A DNA stretch of 19,035 nt from Eubacteriales bacterium (GTDB lineage Bacteria > Bacillota > Clostridia > Peptostreptococcales > Anaerovoracaceae): the NCBI GenBank assembly GCA_028680875.1, contig JAQUJQ010000008.1, forward strand, positions 1 to 19,035, in the 5' to 3' direction. The notes under the pieces are model-generated. The model had not been told where the DNA came from and ran no database searches. It was given only the letters and a program-made list of their open reading frames with translations. Positions within the stretch are counted from its first letter, which is position 1. Each line of letters opens with the position of its first letter. A program made the translations under genes and the position numbers. Below are positions 7,696 to 15,212 of the stretch, one piece after another.

Positions 7696-8646
7696 CTAAT
7701 CAAACAGTCTGCTAATAGAATCGTTGGTAAAGATTCGAATCATTGCTTCTGCAAAGAGCGGTGCTACAGAAAGCATTTTAATTTTATCAATTTTCTTTTC
7801 CTCAGGTAGTGGAATTGTATTTAACAGAACCAGTTCTTTAATAGCAGATTCTTGAATACGTTCAATAGCCGGTCCGGAAAGCACCGGATGAGTAGCACAA
7901 GCATATACCTCTTTCGCTCCAAGTTCTTTCAACGCATTAGCTGCATTAGTCATGGTCCCCGCAGTATCAATTATGTCATCTACCAAAATAGCATTCTTAT
8001 CTTCTATATCACCAATTATGTTCATGATTTCCGATACATTTGCTTTTGGTCTTCTCTTGTCTACAATTGCTATAGGTGCATCCAGAGGATGAGCCATGTT
8101 TCTGGCTCTGGTTACGCTGCCGTGGTCAGGAGACACAATGACAAGGTCATCCAACCGCATTTCTTTAAAATATTTAACTAAGATAGGTATCCCTAACAGG
8201 TGATCTACCGGGATGTTAAAATAACCCTGTATCTGAGAGGCATGCAGATCCATGCTTACTACCCGGTCTGCACCTGCCGCGCTGATGATATCTGCGATCA
8301 ATTTGGCTGTAATCGGGTCTCTGGCTTTGGCTTTACGATCTTGCCTTGCATAGCCATAATAGGGAATGACCGCATTGATTCTGCCGGCTGATGCGCGTTT
8401 CATCGCATCAATCATTATGAGCAACTCCATCAACGTATCGTTGACAGGGTTACAAGTGGATTGAATAATATATGTGTCAATTCCACGGACCGTTTCCCAT
8501 AGGTTGACAGAAATTTCTCCATCACTGAACTTGCTGACCGTTGCTTTTCCCAAGGGCTTTCCCATAATAGAAGCTACCTCCTCCGCTAACTCCGGATTGG
8601 AATTGCCCGTAAATATTTTGAAATCTGCGTATGCGCCATCCTTCAT
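7696..8646 (-). CDS. prs: Ribose-phosphate pyrophosphokinase (PRPP synthase, class I)
   Basis: A 316-residue enzyme that makes PRPP from ribose 5-phosphate and ATP for purine, pyrimidine, histidine, tryptophan and NAD synthesis. Family marks include the flexible loop after RQDRKAKARD (about 101-110), DLHASQIQGYF near 133-143, the SPDHGS segment near 172, KRRPKA near 197 and the PRPP loop VDDIIDTAGT at 222-231. Length agrees with bacterial class I enzymes. ATG 8646 is chosen because AAAGGA lies 8 nt upstream; an in-frame TTG at 8664 lacks a matching SD. It lies 24 nt after the glmU-like stop and 4 nt before pth. PRPP is also the effector of PurR, encoded three genes upstream in the same cluster. 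Confidence 0.98.
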   Translation of the reverse strand: MKDGAYADFKIFTGNSNPELAEEVASIMGKPLGKATVSKFSDGEISVNLWETVRGIDTYIIQSTCNPVNDTLMELLIMIDAMKRASAGRINAVIPYYGYARQDRKAKARDPITAKLIADIISAAGADRVVSMDLHASQIQGYFNIPVDHLLGIPILVKYFKEMRLDDLVIVSPDHGSVTRARNMAHPLDAPIAIVDKRRPKANVSEIMNIIGDIEDKNAILVDDIIDTAGTMTNAANALKELGAKEVYACATHPVLSGPAIERIQESAIKELVLLNTIPLPEEKKIDKIKMLSVAPLFAEAMIRIFTNDSISRLFD

Positions 8647-8670
8647 TTTTCTTTTCCTTTCCAACTATTA

Positions 8671-9393
8671 TTATTTATGTTTTAATAAACCCCGTTTCTT
8701 TACCCAACCTTCTATATGTCGATTCTTAACCCTTCCAATGCAAAGTGCCTCAGACGGAACATCCTCAGTTACAGTAGTACCGGCCGCTACATAAGCCCCT
8801 TCACCAACGGTAACCGGTGAGATTATATTGGTGTTACAGCCGATAAAAGCTCCATCCTTTACGATAGAGCGTGATTTTTTCGTCCCATCATAATTAACAA
8901 ATATGACGCCACAGCCTAGGTTTACTCCATCTCCTACTTGGGAATCTCCAATGTAAGTCAGATGGGATGCCTTGCTGCCATTGCCGATTGCGGAGTTTTT
9001 CACTTCTACAAAATCTCCTACTTTTGCATCCTCGCCAATCCGGCTGTTGGGTCTTATATAGGCGAATGGGCCTACCTTGCTCCTGCTCCCAACCTGGCTT
9101 TCCAATATTACAGAGGATTGAATATCAACCTTGTTTCCAATAATACTATCAACAATACGAGTATTATGGCCTATTATACAATCTTGTCCAATAATCGCCT
9201 TTCCCTGTAGAATAACTCCCGGTTCTATTACTGTCCCACTGCCGATAACCACAGTTTCATCAATGTAAGCAGCCTTCCAATCTATAAAGGTTACACCGTT
9301 CTCCATATGCTTCATATTGATGATAAGCCTGGCTTCTTCCTTTTCCTGTGCCACCTTTATAAGATTTTCAATTTTACTCTTATTATCATTCAT
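8671..9393 (-). CDS. glmU: Stand-alone glucosamine-1-phosphate N-acetyltransferase (GlmU C-terminal half)
   Basis: A 240-residue left-handed beta-helix acetyltransferase that occupies the glmU position but lacks the N-terminal uridylyltransferase domain of about 225 residues. Residues 1-30 match the helical linker of GlmU. Residues from about 45 to 225 are hexapeptide repeats, and conserved acetyltransferase-site residues are kept: R114 in IRPNSR, K132 in VEVKNS, H144 and Y147 in ASHLTYIGD, N158, and N167-Y168 in VNYDG. It should convert glucosamine 1-phosphate and acetyl-CoA to GlcNAc 1-phosphate. The ATG has AGAGGA 6 nt upstream and its own promoter. No trace of the missing domain is visible in the 147 bp before it, so it looks like a settled gene, not a recent fragment. 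A uridylyltransferase must be encoded elsewhere if UDP-GlcNAc is made this way. Confidence 0.88.
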   Translation of the reverse strand: MNDNKSKIENLIKVAQEKEEARLIINMKHMENGVTFIDWKAAYIDETVVIGSGTVIEPGVILQGKAIIGQDCIIGHNTRIVDSIIGNKVDIQSSVILESQVGSRSKVGPFAYIRPNSRIGEDAKVGDFVEVKNSAIGNGSKASHLTYIGDSQVGDGVNLGCGVIFVNYDGTKKSRSIVKDGAFIGCNTNIISPVTVGEGAYVAAGTTVTEDVPSEALCIGRVKNRHIEGWVKKRGLLKHK

Positions 9394-9433
9394 TTTGGTT
9401 CCTCTTGCACATACATTTAAATCTTGTGTAAAT

Positions 9434-9462
9434 AGTATATCACCTTAAAAGATGCAGAGCAA
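9434..9462 (-). promoter_or_regulatory. Promoter of glmU-like-prs-pth-mfd transcript
   Basis: On the minus strand, TTGCTC (9457-9462), 17 nt, TATACT (9434-9439). It lies 41-69 nt upstream of the glmU-like ATG and directly after the spoVG terminator. The match is 4/6 at -35 and 5/6 at -10 with ideal spacing, consistent with sigma-A. Confidence 0.65.
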
Positions 9463-9478
9463 GAGCTGTACTTTCCAT

Positions 9479-9513
9479 GAAACAAAAGACACCAATCCTT
9501 TCAGATCAGTGTC
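9479..9513 (-). terminator. Intrinsic terminator after spoVG
   Basis: Inverted arms GACACTGATC and GATTGGTGTC (9488-9513, 6-nt loop, including two G-T pairs) are followed on the minus strand by TTTTGTTT. It lies 28 nt after the spoVG stop and should separate spoVG from the next unit. Confidence 0.75.
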
Positions 9514-9540
9514 CCTTTCAAATATTACTCTTTTAATCAC

Positions 9541-9906
9541 TTATAGTATAGCCGCTTTTTCGAAGACCTCCTCTTTTTCGGCGTTTTCCTCTTCAAAGAC
9601 CGCTTCCTCTTGGAGAGCAGCCTGCTTTACTGCAGCTTCTTCCGCCTTTTCTTCCAGTACTTTTTCATACTCTTCGAAGATTGCGGCTTTGATCCGATTT
9701 CGTGTTTCCGAGGTCAGTGGATGGGCTATGTCCCTGAAATCACCTTCACCCATTTTTCGACTGGGCATCGCAATAAATAGTCCATTTTGCCCTTCAATTA
9801 CCTTAATGTCATGAACCACGAATTCATCGTCAAAGGTTACGGAAACCACGGCTTTCATTTTACCTTCATCATTTACCTTACGAATCCTTACGTCCGTGAT
9901 CCTCAT
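9541..9906 (-). CDS. spoVG: SpoVG, septation and sporulation RNA/DNA-binding regulator
   Basis: A 121-residue SpoVG protein. Residues 1-80 are the conserved fold (MRITDVRIRKV, then GLFIAMPSRK and DIAHPLTSETRNRI). SpoVG proteins bind nucleic acid and influence asymmetric septation, capsule and other genes in Firmicutes. The usual length is about 85-100; here a tail from residue 80 adds about 40 residues rich in Glu and Ala (EEAVFEEENAEKEEVF), probably helical and strongly acidic. ATG 9906 was chosen because AGGGCGGTG lies about 6 nt upstream and MRITDV is the family start; an ATG 7 codons earlier has no SD. The gene follows purR, as in Bacillus but without yabJ. It has its own sigma-A-like promoter; I could not identify the sigma-H promoter known from B. 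subtilis. Confidence 0.96.
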   Translation of the reverse strand: MRITDVRIRKVNDEGKMKAVVSVTFDDEFVVHDIKVIEGQNGLFIAMPSRKMGEGDFRDIAHPLTSETRNRIKAAIFEEYEKVLEEKAEEAAVKQAALQEEAVFEEENAEKEEVFEKAAIL

Positions 9907-9993
9907 AGAATACACCGCCCTTCCCATACTAGCTCTTGCTAAAAAAACTTTAAAAATTGCTGAATGATCATGTAAAATGCATGAACCTAACTA

Positions 9994-10022
9994 ATTATAT
10001 CGTAATTTACTAAATTTTACAA
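9994..10022 (-). promoter_or_regulatory. Sigma-A-like promoter of spoVG
   Basis: On the minus strand, TTGTAA (10017-10022), 17 nt, TATAAT (9994-9999). The -35 is formed by the last leucine codon and stop codon of purR. The leader to the spoVG ATG is about 80 nt. Confidence 0.65.
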
Positions 10023-10841
10023 GGTATAATTGCAAAATAGTCCCTTATTTCTGAAAATTTCAATTCTTTTTGTTTCCTCGTCCACTTTTCCCAAATATAA
10101 TAGAGGGTAATAATCTTGGATTTTCTTCTTTACCGGATCCATAGATGCGATAACTACACCGGTTCCGACAATTTTAACATCAAACTCCCCCAATATGTCG
10201 ATAATTCCCTTGATGCTCCCGCCTGCTCTCATAAAATCATCGATAATAATTGCTTTCTTACCCGGTTCCACTGCCCTTTTCGCCAAGGACATTTTTTGAA
10301 TCCGATCGGAAGATCCCGAAAAATAATTGATGCTAACGGTAGAACCTTCAGATATTTTGCTCTCTCGTCGTACCACAACTAACGGAAGGTTTAACATATA
10401 GGCAGTCATAAAGGCTACCGGAATTCCCTTCGTCTCTATTGTGACCACATAATCGGCTCCCATATTGGCAAATTTCTCGGCAAATAATTCTGCTACTCCC
10501 CCTGCAATATCTGCATCAAACATCAGATCCGAAGTATAAAGAAATCCCCCTCCTAAAATGCGGCTTCCATCGGATAGTCTTTCACTAAGATTATCTAAAA
10601 GTATCTTCCGTTTCTCAATTGATACCATAGGAAGAAATCGGATTCCACCCTTTGCCCCTGCCATAGTCTCAATTTGGCCTAATTCCATTGTAGATAACAA
10701 TTGCTTTGCTACGGATACATCTTCACTTACCGTTGATTTAGCCGCTTTAAACAGTTGGCAAAAATAACCAAGAGAGTAAGTATGATTTGGATGCTGAGAC
10801 AAAATCCGGATTAGTGCTCCTACACGTTCCGTTCTTTTCAT
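10017..10841 (-). CDS. purR: Purine operon repressor PurR (PRPP-responsive)
   Basis: A 274-residue Firmicutes-type PurR, unrelated to the LacI-family PurR of E. coli. Residues 1-75 form a winged-helix DNA-binding domain (MKRTERVGALIRIL, then FKAAKSTVSEDV). Residues 80-270 form a type I phosphoribosyltransferase fold with the PRPP-binding motif AIIIDDFMRAGGS at 197-209. In B. subtilis it represses purine genes and PRPP relieves repression. ATG 10841 has GGAGG 6 nt upstream, preferred over an in-frame codon 5 residues earlier. It is divergent from murC and heads the spoVG-glmU-prs block, so the PRPP sensor sits near the PRPP synthase gene. No purine biosynthesis genes are in the window. Confidence 0.97.
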   Translation of the reverse strand: MKRTERVGALIRILSQHPNHTYSLGYFCQLFKAAKSTVSEDVSVAKQLLSTMELGQIETMAGAKGGIRFLPMVSIEKRKILLDNLSERLSDGSRILGGGFLYTSDLMFDADIAGGVAELFAEKFANMGADYVVTIETKGIPVAFMTAYMLNLPLVVVRRESKISEGSTVSINYFSGSSDRIQKMSLAKRAVEPGKKAIIIDDFMRAGGSIKGIIDILGEFDVKIVGTGVVIASMDPVKKKIQDYYPLLYLGKVDEETKRIEIFRNKGLFCNYTL

Positions 10842-10887
10842 AAGTAACCTCCACACAGGAAATTAATAGCATTATTAATGTAATCTC

Positions 10888-10916
10888 ATATTATTCGCTC
10901 TTATACAATTTGTCAA
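10888..10916 (-). promoter_or_regulatory. Promoter of purR
   Basis: On the minus strand, a perfect TTGACA (10911-10916), 17 nt, TAATAT (10888-10893). It lies 47-75 nt before the purR ATG in the region shared with murC. Confidence 0.65.
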
Positions 10917-10951
10917 TTTACCTCACTTTTTCAGTATATTTTTTATTCCAT

Positions 10952-10978
10952 ATGATATAATCATCCTAAATGCATTTA
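10952..10978 (+). promoter_or_regulatory. Extended -10 promoter of murC with palindromic start region
   Basis: TGATATAAT (TATAAT at 10956-10961) is an extended -10 with no convincing -35 at the usual distance. The -10 sits inside a small dyad (ATGAT-ATA-ATCAT, 10952-10964). A 12-bp palindrome TAAATGCATTTA (10967-10978) covers the predicted start of transcription. The dyads could be operator sites, but short AT-rich palindromes arise readily by chance. Confidence 0.55.
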
Positions 10979-10994
10979 ATAAATGGAGGATATT

Positions 10995-12380
10995 ATGCTA
11001 AAGCTTTCAAATTATAAACATATTCATTGCATCGGCATCGGTGGCATCGGCCTTTCCGCCATAGCGGAAATTCTTCTTTCTAAAGGTCATTGGGTATCCG
11101 GTTCTGATGTGAAGGAAAACGAACAAACAGAAAGGTTAAAACAATCGGGGGCATTGATTTTTATCGGTCATGATGCAGATAACATAGTAGGTGCTGATAT
11201 GGTGATTTATTCTGCTGCCATCGGGCAAGATAATCCGGAGCTTCTCGCCGCTATCCAAAATGGTATTCCCGTTGCCACTAGGGCTGAGATTCTAGGGTAT
11301 TTAATGAAACAATATAAACACAGTATAGCTATTTCCGGAACCCATGGTAAAACTACTACTACATCTATGGTTTCCCTGATTTTAGAAAACAATCAATTGG
11401 ATCCGACAATCCTGATTGGAGGGAATCTCACTGAAATCAATGGGAACGTAAAGGTTGGACAGGGTCAGTACTTTGTCACTGAAGCTTGTGAATATATGGA
11501 TAACTTCCTTAACTTATTCCCTCGCTATGAAATTATCCTCAACATTGATTCCGATCATTTGGATTATTTTAAGGATATTGATCATATCGTCAATTCATTT
11601 GAGCAGTTCGCAAAACTAGTACCGGAAGATGGAACAGTAATCGCCTATAGTGCCAATCCTTTTGTGAATGCAATTATCCGTAATTTAAATTGCAATGTTA
11701 TAACCTTCGGTTTCAATGAACAGTGTGACTATCATGCAGAGAACATTATCTTTAACTCATGCGGTATGCCTTCATTTGACCTTTGCTCCCGGGGGAAATT
11801 TCTATGCCACCTACAACTTTCCGTACCCGGTGAACATAACATTGCCAATGCTCTGGCTGCAGCAGCTTGTTGCCACAACTTGGGAGTAGATCTCTCTCAT
11901 ATTTCCTCCACTCTGGAAACATACACGGGTACCCAACGAAGATTCGATGTGATCGGTGTTACAAAAAATAACATTCGTATCGTCGATGATTATGCTCATC
12001 ATCCTACAGAGATCAAAGCCACCTTAAGTGCGGCAGATAACATACCTCACAATAATCTTTGGTGCCTGTTCCAACCCCATACTTATACACGTACACTGGC
12101 TCTTTTCGATGAATTCGCAGAAGCGCTGCATGAAGCTGATAAAGTGATCTTGACGGATATTTATGCCGCCAGAGAAAAAAACATCTATAAAGTTAGCTCT
12201 AAGGAATTGGTTGCAGAAATGAAACGTTCTGATCCTAATAAAGAAGTTTATTACTTCTCCAATTTCGAGGAAATCGCCAACTTTGTTATTAATAATGCAG
12301 AACCCGGCGATCTCGTTCTAACTATGGGTGCAGGAGACATTTACAAAGTAGCGGAAATGATATTGGAAAAAGACAGCTAG
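10995..12380 (+). CDS. murC: UDP-N-acetylmuramate--L-alanine ligase
   Basis: A 461-residue cytoplasmic Mur ligase that joins L-alanine to UDP-MurNAc with ATP, the first step of peptidoglycan stem-peptide assembly. The N-terminal Rossmann-like domain shows HCIGIGGIGLSAIAEIL at 11-27. The central ATPase domain has the P-loop GTHGKTT at 115-121, the acidic EACEY near 163 and HNIANALAAAA near 291. The C-terminal domain carries DDYAHHPTE at 331-339 and FQPHTYTRT near 359. The length is normal. ATG 10995 is chosen because GGAGG ends 5 nt before it; an ATG at 10983 overlaps that SD. It is divergent from purR and faces the carboxypeptidase gene across a palindromic terminator. Confidence 0.98.
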   Translation: MLKLSNYKHIHCIGIGGIGLSAIAEILLSKGHWVSGSDVKENEQTERLKQSGALIFIGHDADNIVGADMVIYSAAIGQDNPELLAAIQNGIPVATRAEILGYLMKQYKHSIAISGTHGKTTTTSMVSLILENNQLDPTILIGGNLTEINGNVKVGQGQYFVTEACEYMDNFLNLFPRYEIILNIDSDHLDYFKDIDHIVNSFEQFAKLVPEDGTVIAYSANPFVNAIIRNLNCNVITFGFNEQCDYHAENIIFNSCGMPSFDLCSRGKFLCHLQLSVPGEHNIANALAAAACCHNLGVDLSHISSTLETYTGTQRRFDVIGVTKNNIRIVDDYAHHPTEIKATLSAADNIPHNNLWCLFQPHTYTRTLALFDEFAEALHEADKVILTDIYAAREKNIYKVSSKELVAEMKRSDPNKEVYYFSNFEEIANFVINNAEPGDLVLTMGAGDIYKVAEMILEKDS

Positions 12381-12391
12381 ATATAAGGCAT

Positions 12392-12417
12392 GACGGTAAG
12401 GAATATTCCTTACCGTC
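12392..12417. terminator. Bidirectional terminator between murC and carboxypeptidase gene
   Basis: A perfect 26-bp palindrome (arms GACGGTAAGG and CCTTACCGTC around AATATT) fills the 42-bp gap between two convergent genes, 11 nt after the murC stop and 5 nt from the other stop. T-tracts are weak on both sides, so efficiency is uncertain. Confidence 0.7.
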
Positions 12418-12422
12418 TATTC

Positions 12423-13787
12423 TTACAATGGCCTGCTTCTCCAATATTCTTCATCCCAACGGGATCGTTCTTTTTCTTTCAGTCGTCGGAGTTTTTTTCT
12501 TTGCTGTTGTCTTATAATTCTTTTCCTTTTTACTTGTTTACGTTTCAAAATTATATAAAATACAAGTAATAGAAACAATACTCCCAAAACGGAGAGCATA
12601 ATATTCCTGATTTTCTTAGCTAAAATGTCCGAAATCCCTATGACAGACAAAATTCCTCCCCGGTCTATTGTCTCAACGGCTGCAGCCTCATACTCTCCTA
12701 AAAGCTCATCACCCATGTATACTTTGACTACGCCGGCTTTTTGCCCTTCATCTACCGGAGCCTTTAAGTAATCAAAGAGTTGGACTTCCGTCCGAATCAA
12801 GTTTTCCGAAGCTTCTAAAGGGAGAGTGGCATAAGCATCTTCGGCAATGGCTACGGGAACCCTTTTAACTGCTCCTCTTTTCACAGGAACAGTTCCTATA
12901 TCTTTCCCATTGGAAATAGCTTCGACTGTCTTATAATTTTCAAATCCATAATCCAGCAAGGCTATACAGTCTGCAAAACGCCCCATATCGGTAGAAGCCA
13001 TCGTTACAGCGATAAGCTCGGTGTTTCCCCTTTTGGCCGATGCAACCAGACAGCCTCCGGCTTTACTTGTATAACCGGTCTTGATTCCGGTAACCCCCTC
13101 ATATTTACAGGGGCGGGTTACTCCATTCACCACAACCTTATTGACCGTATCGTATAGTAACCTGTTTGTGTTGTATAAATAGCGAGTCTCCTGGAGATTG
13201 GTCGCCTCCATAGTGTATTGATAAGTTGAAACATAGTCTCGGAAGGTTTGATTTTTCATTGCATATTTTGCAATCATAGCCAAATCATAGGCCGTACTCA
13301 TGTGATTATCTTCATGAAGGCCGTTGGGATTAACGAAATGAGTATTTTTCGCACCCACTTCTTTTGCTTTTTTATTCATTAATTTAGAGAACTCTTCTAC
13401 TGAACCGGAGACTTTCTTTGCCAAAGCTACTGCTGAATCATTGGCAGATTCCAGAAACAGACCATAAAGAACATCCCTCACGTTAACGTTCTCTCCTTCT
13501 AGGAGGTAAATCCGGCTGCCTTCTGTAAAAGGAGTATCCGCATCGATATCAACTGAATCTAAAAGTCGGAGATTTTCTAACGCTAAAATACCTGTCATCA
13601 TTTTAGTGGTACTGGCCGGATAATGCTGTTCATGAATATTTTTCTCATATAAAACTTGTCCGGTCGTTCCATCGATTAGAATAGCACTTTGCCCGATGAT
13701 AGAAAGCTCAGGCACTGTCCCGAAAGAAAAAGAAACGGAACTTAAAATAATGCATAAAATTAATAATAGGGTCGTTGCTTTTTTCAT
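12423..13787 (-). CDS. D-alanyl-D-alanine carboxypeptidase (peptidase S11, low-molecular-weight PBP) with C-terminal anchor
   Basis: A 454-residue exported peptidase S11 that trims the terminal D-Ala from peptidoglycan stem peptides. Residues 1-23 are a signal peptide. The three penicillin-binding motifs are intact: S59-T-T-K62 in YPASTTKMMT, S114-A-N116 in LESANDSAV and K236-T-G238 in GVTGIKTGY. A PBP5-type C-terminal beta domain follows from about 285. Unlike the amphipathic anchor of PBP5, there is a transmembrane helix at about 398-415 followed by a 40-residue tail full of Lys and Arg, predicted to be cytoplasmic. The start has AAGGAT 9 nt upstream. It lies 51 nt after the mutase gene, probably in the same transcript. 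Whether it is the sporulation-linked DacF or a vegetative enzyme cannot be decided here. Confidence 0.95.
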   Translation of the reverse strand: MKKATTLLLILCIILSSVSFSFGTVPELSIIGQSAILIDGTTGQVLYEKNIHEQHYPASTTKMMTGILALENLRLLDSVDIDADTPFTEGSRIYLLEGENVNVRDVLYGLFLESANDSAVALAKKVSGSVEEFSKLMNKKAKEVGAKNTHFVNPNGLHEDNHMSTAYDLAMIAKYAMKNQTFRDYVSTYQYTMEATNLQETRYLYNTNRLLYDTVNKVVVNGVTRPCKYEGVTGIKTGYTSKAGGCLVASAKRGNTELIAVTMASTDMGRFADCIALLDYGFENYKTVEAISNGKDIGTVPVKRGAVKRVPVAIAEDAYATLPLEASENLIRTEVQLFDYLKAPVDEGQKAGVVKVYMGDELLGEYEAAAVETIDRGGILSVIGISDILAKKIRNIMLSVLGVLFLLLVFYIILKRKQVKRKRIIRQQQRKKLRRLKEKERSRWDEEYWRSRPL

Positions 13788-13817
13788 TGAAATTCTATCC
13801 TTACTGTAATGTCATTG

Positions 13818-13841
13818 TCCTTTATATTATCCTTTATATTA
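13818..13841 (-). repeat. Exact 12-bp tandem duplication containing SD-like AAAGGA
   Basis: On the minus strand TAATATAAAGGA occurs twice in direct succession. The first copy starts with the TAA stop codon of the mutase gene. Each copy ends in AAAGGA, and a third AAGGA (13797-13802 region) is the functional-looking SD of the carboxypeptidase gene. Confidence 0.9.
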
Positions 13842-15053
13842 ACTTCTTTTAAAAAAATAATCCGTCAGTTTATAACCTTGATCAAAATAGAGGCCGGTGG
13901 TGCCGGAATCTTCTCCATACACACGACCCGGGTTGTATTCCTTTTGGTTACTGCTGTCATAAAGAACAAAAGGAACCGGCTTTTCTCTATGGGTTCTAAT
14001 ATGCATAGGCGTTTCGTGGTCAGGTAAAATCAATACTTTATATGCATCATCAGATTGATTTAGATAGGAAACAACCGGTCCCACAATTTTCCGGTCAATA
14101 ATTTCCAAGGACTTGATTTTACCTTGTAAGTCACCCTGATGTGAACACTCATCAGGTGCTTCTAAATGTAAATAAACAAAATCTAAGCCATTCTTAAATT
14201 GCTCTATGGCAGCCTCACTTTTTCCCTCAAAGTTTGTATCGATAGTCCCGGTGGCTCCCGGAACATTTACAGTCTCAAGGCCGGCACATATGCCAATACC
14301 TTTTATCAAATCCACTGCGGAAATGGTAGCACCTTTAACATGATATTTATCGTAAAATGGAGTTAATGCCGGTTTCCTTCCTTGACCCCAAATCCAAATG
14401 GAGTTGGCCGGGTTCAAGCCCCTTCGAACCCTATCCAAATTAACGGGATGACAGGCCAAAAGATCATAACTGTCCCGCATCATTTTTTCAATGAATTCCG
14501 CTCCTTTTCCCTTTGGTAAATAATCTCCTACCCTTCTGTCCAGAATATCATGTGGTGGAGTCAAATCATAATGGATCTCTCCGTCATGGATAACCATTGC
14601 ATGACGGTAGCTAAAGCCCGGGTGAAACTGAATTTTATATGTTCCAAAGGATTGATTAATAGCTTGAATCAGAACCTGGGCTTCCTCTGTAGTAATGTCT
14701 CCGGCACTGTGATCTATGATAATCTTATTTTCGTAAGGGCCTTCTCCTTTTAATGTCACGATATTACAACGAAAAGCTACATCCGTATCCGACATGGAGA
14801 CACCGATGCTTGCCGCTTCTAAAGGCGATCTGCCTGTATGATAGATCTTCGGGTCGTACCCCATGACAGAAAGGTTAGCCACATCACTTCCGGGGGCCAT
14901 ACCGTCCGGAATAGTTTTTACCATTCCCACAGTTCCTTTTGCTGCTAATGCGTTAATATTCTCCATGTCAGCTGCTTCCAGCGGGGTTTTACCTCCCAAA
15001 GAATCAATCTTCTCATCAGCAGCTCCATCAGTGACTAAAATTAGATACTTCAT
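13839..15053 (-). CDS. apgM: Cofactor-independent phosphoglycerate mutase, archaeal (ApgM) type
   Basis: A 404-residue alkaline-phosphatase-superfamily enzyme. ApgM proteins interconvert 3- and 2-phosphoglycerate without 2,3-bisphosphoglycerate. Visible metal and catalytic residues are D9 in VTDGAAD, the likely nucleophile S62 in SDVANLSVMGYDP, D301 and H305 in EAPDECSHQGD, D345-H346 in LPDHETP, and H354 in IRTHREKPVPF. ATG 15053 is chosen because it directly precedes the first beta-strand, with AGAGGA about 9 nt upstream; the upstream in-frame codon is TTG. It is divergent from serC-serA, whose pathway starts from 3-phosphoglycerate. Some bacterial members of this family have been proposed to replace homoserine kinase in threonine synthesis, which would also fit an amino-acid context; the sequence does not settle this. 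Confidence 0.9.
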   Translation of the reverse strand: MKYLILVTDGAADEKIDSLGGKTPLEAADMENINALAAKGTVGMVKTIPDGMAPGSDVANLSVMGYDPKIYHTGRSPLEAASIGVSMSDTDVAFRCNIVTLKGEGPYENKIIIDHSAGDITTEEAQVLIQAINQSFGTYKIQFHPGFSYRHAMVIHDGEIHYDLTPPHDILDRRVGDYLPKGKGAEFIEKMMRDSYDLLACHPVNLDRVRRGLNPANSIWIWGQGRKPALTPFYDKYHVKGATISAVDLIKGIGICAGLETVNVPGATGTIDTNFEGKSEAAIEQFKNGLDFVYLHLEAPDECSHQGDLQGKIKSLEIIDRKIVGPVVSYLNQSDDAYKVLILPDHETPMHIRTHREKPVPFVLYDSSNQKEYNPGRVYGEDSGTTGLYFDQGYKLTDYFFKRS

Positions 15054-15090
15054 GGTTTGTTTTCCTCTCCTCGACAATATTCATCATTCA

Positions 15091-15119
15091 AGTTTACCAC
15101 AATTACTTCCTTGCCGCAA
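15091..15119 (-). promoter_or_regulatory. Promoter of apgM-carboxypeptidase unit
   Basis: On the minus strand, TTGCGG (15114-15119), 17 nt, TAAACT (15091-15096) with TG one base before the -10, so the -10 is of the extended type. It lies 38-66 nt before the ATG. Confidence 0.6.
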
Positions 15120-15167
15120 AGTGATAAAAGATTTTTTTATATTTATTCACGCAAAGAATATTCTCTG

Positions 15168-15176
15168 TGATATAAT
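15168..15176 (+). promoter_or_regulatory. Extended -10 promoter of serC-serA
   Basis: TGATATAAT, with TATAAT at 15171-15176, lies 42 nt before the serC ATG. No good -35 is visible at 16-18 nt. The predicted leader is only about 35 nt, which leaves no room for a T-box or riboswitch. Confidence 0.6.
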
Positions 15177-15190
15177 AGATAGGATTTTAT

Positions 15191-15212
15191 TTCAGGAGGC
15201 ATTCAGGAGGCA
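15191..15212 (+). repeat. Exact 11-bp tandem duplication of the serC Shine-Dalgarno
   Basis: TTCAGGAGGCA is present twice back to back, giving two full AGGAGG sites at 15194-15199 and 15205-15210. The second is 7 nt from the serC ATG, an ideal distance; the first is 18 nt away. Confidence 0.92.

Noticed and set aside
8671..9393. The short glmU as a pseudogene
   Set aside because: The frame is intact, the active-site residues are present, and the start has a strong SD and a promoter, so it looks functional.
9928..10016. A sigma-H promoter for spoVG, as in B. subtilis
   Set aside because: I find AGGTT-like bases but no matching GAAT -10 at the right distance; a sigma-A-like promoter explains the region better.
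10888..10902. A PurBox-like sequence (minus strand AAGAGCGAATAAT) in the purR promoter, hinting at autoregulation
   Set aside because: It matches only part of the known PurBox pattern, and no second inverted copy is visible at the usual spacing. AT-rich DNA makes such partial matches likely.
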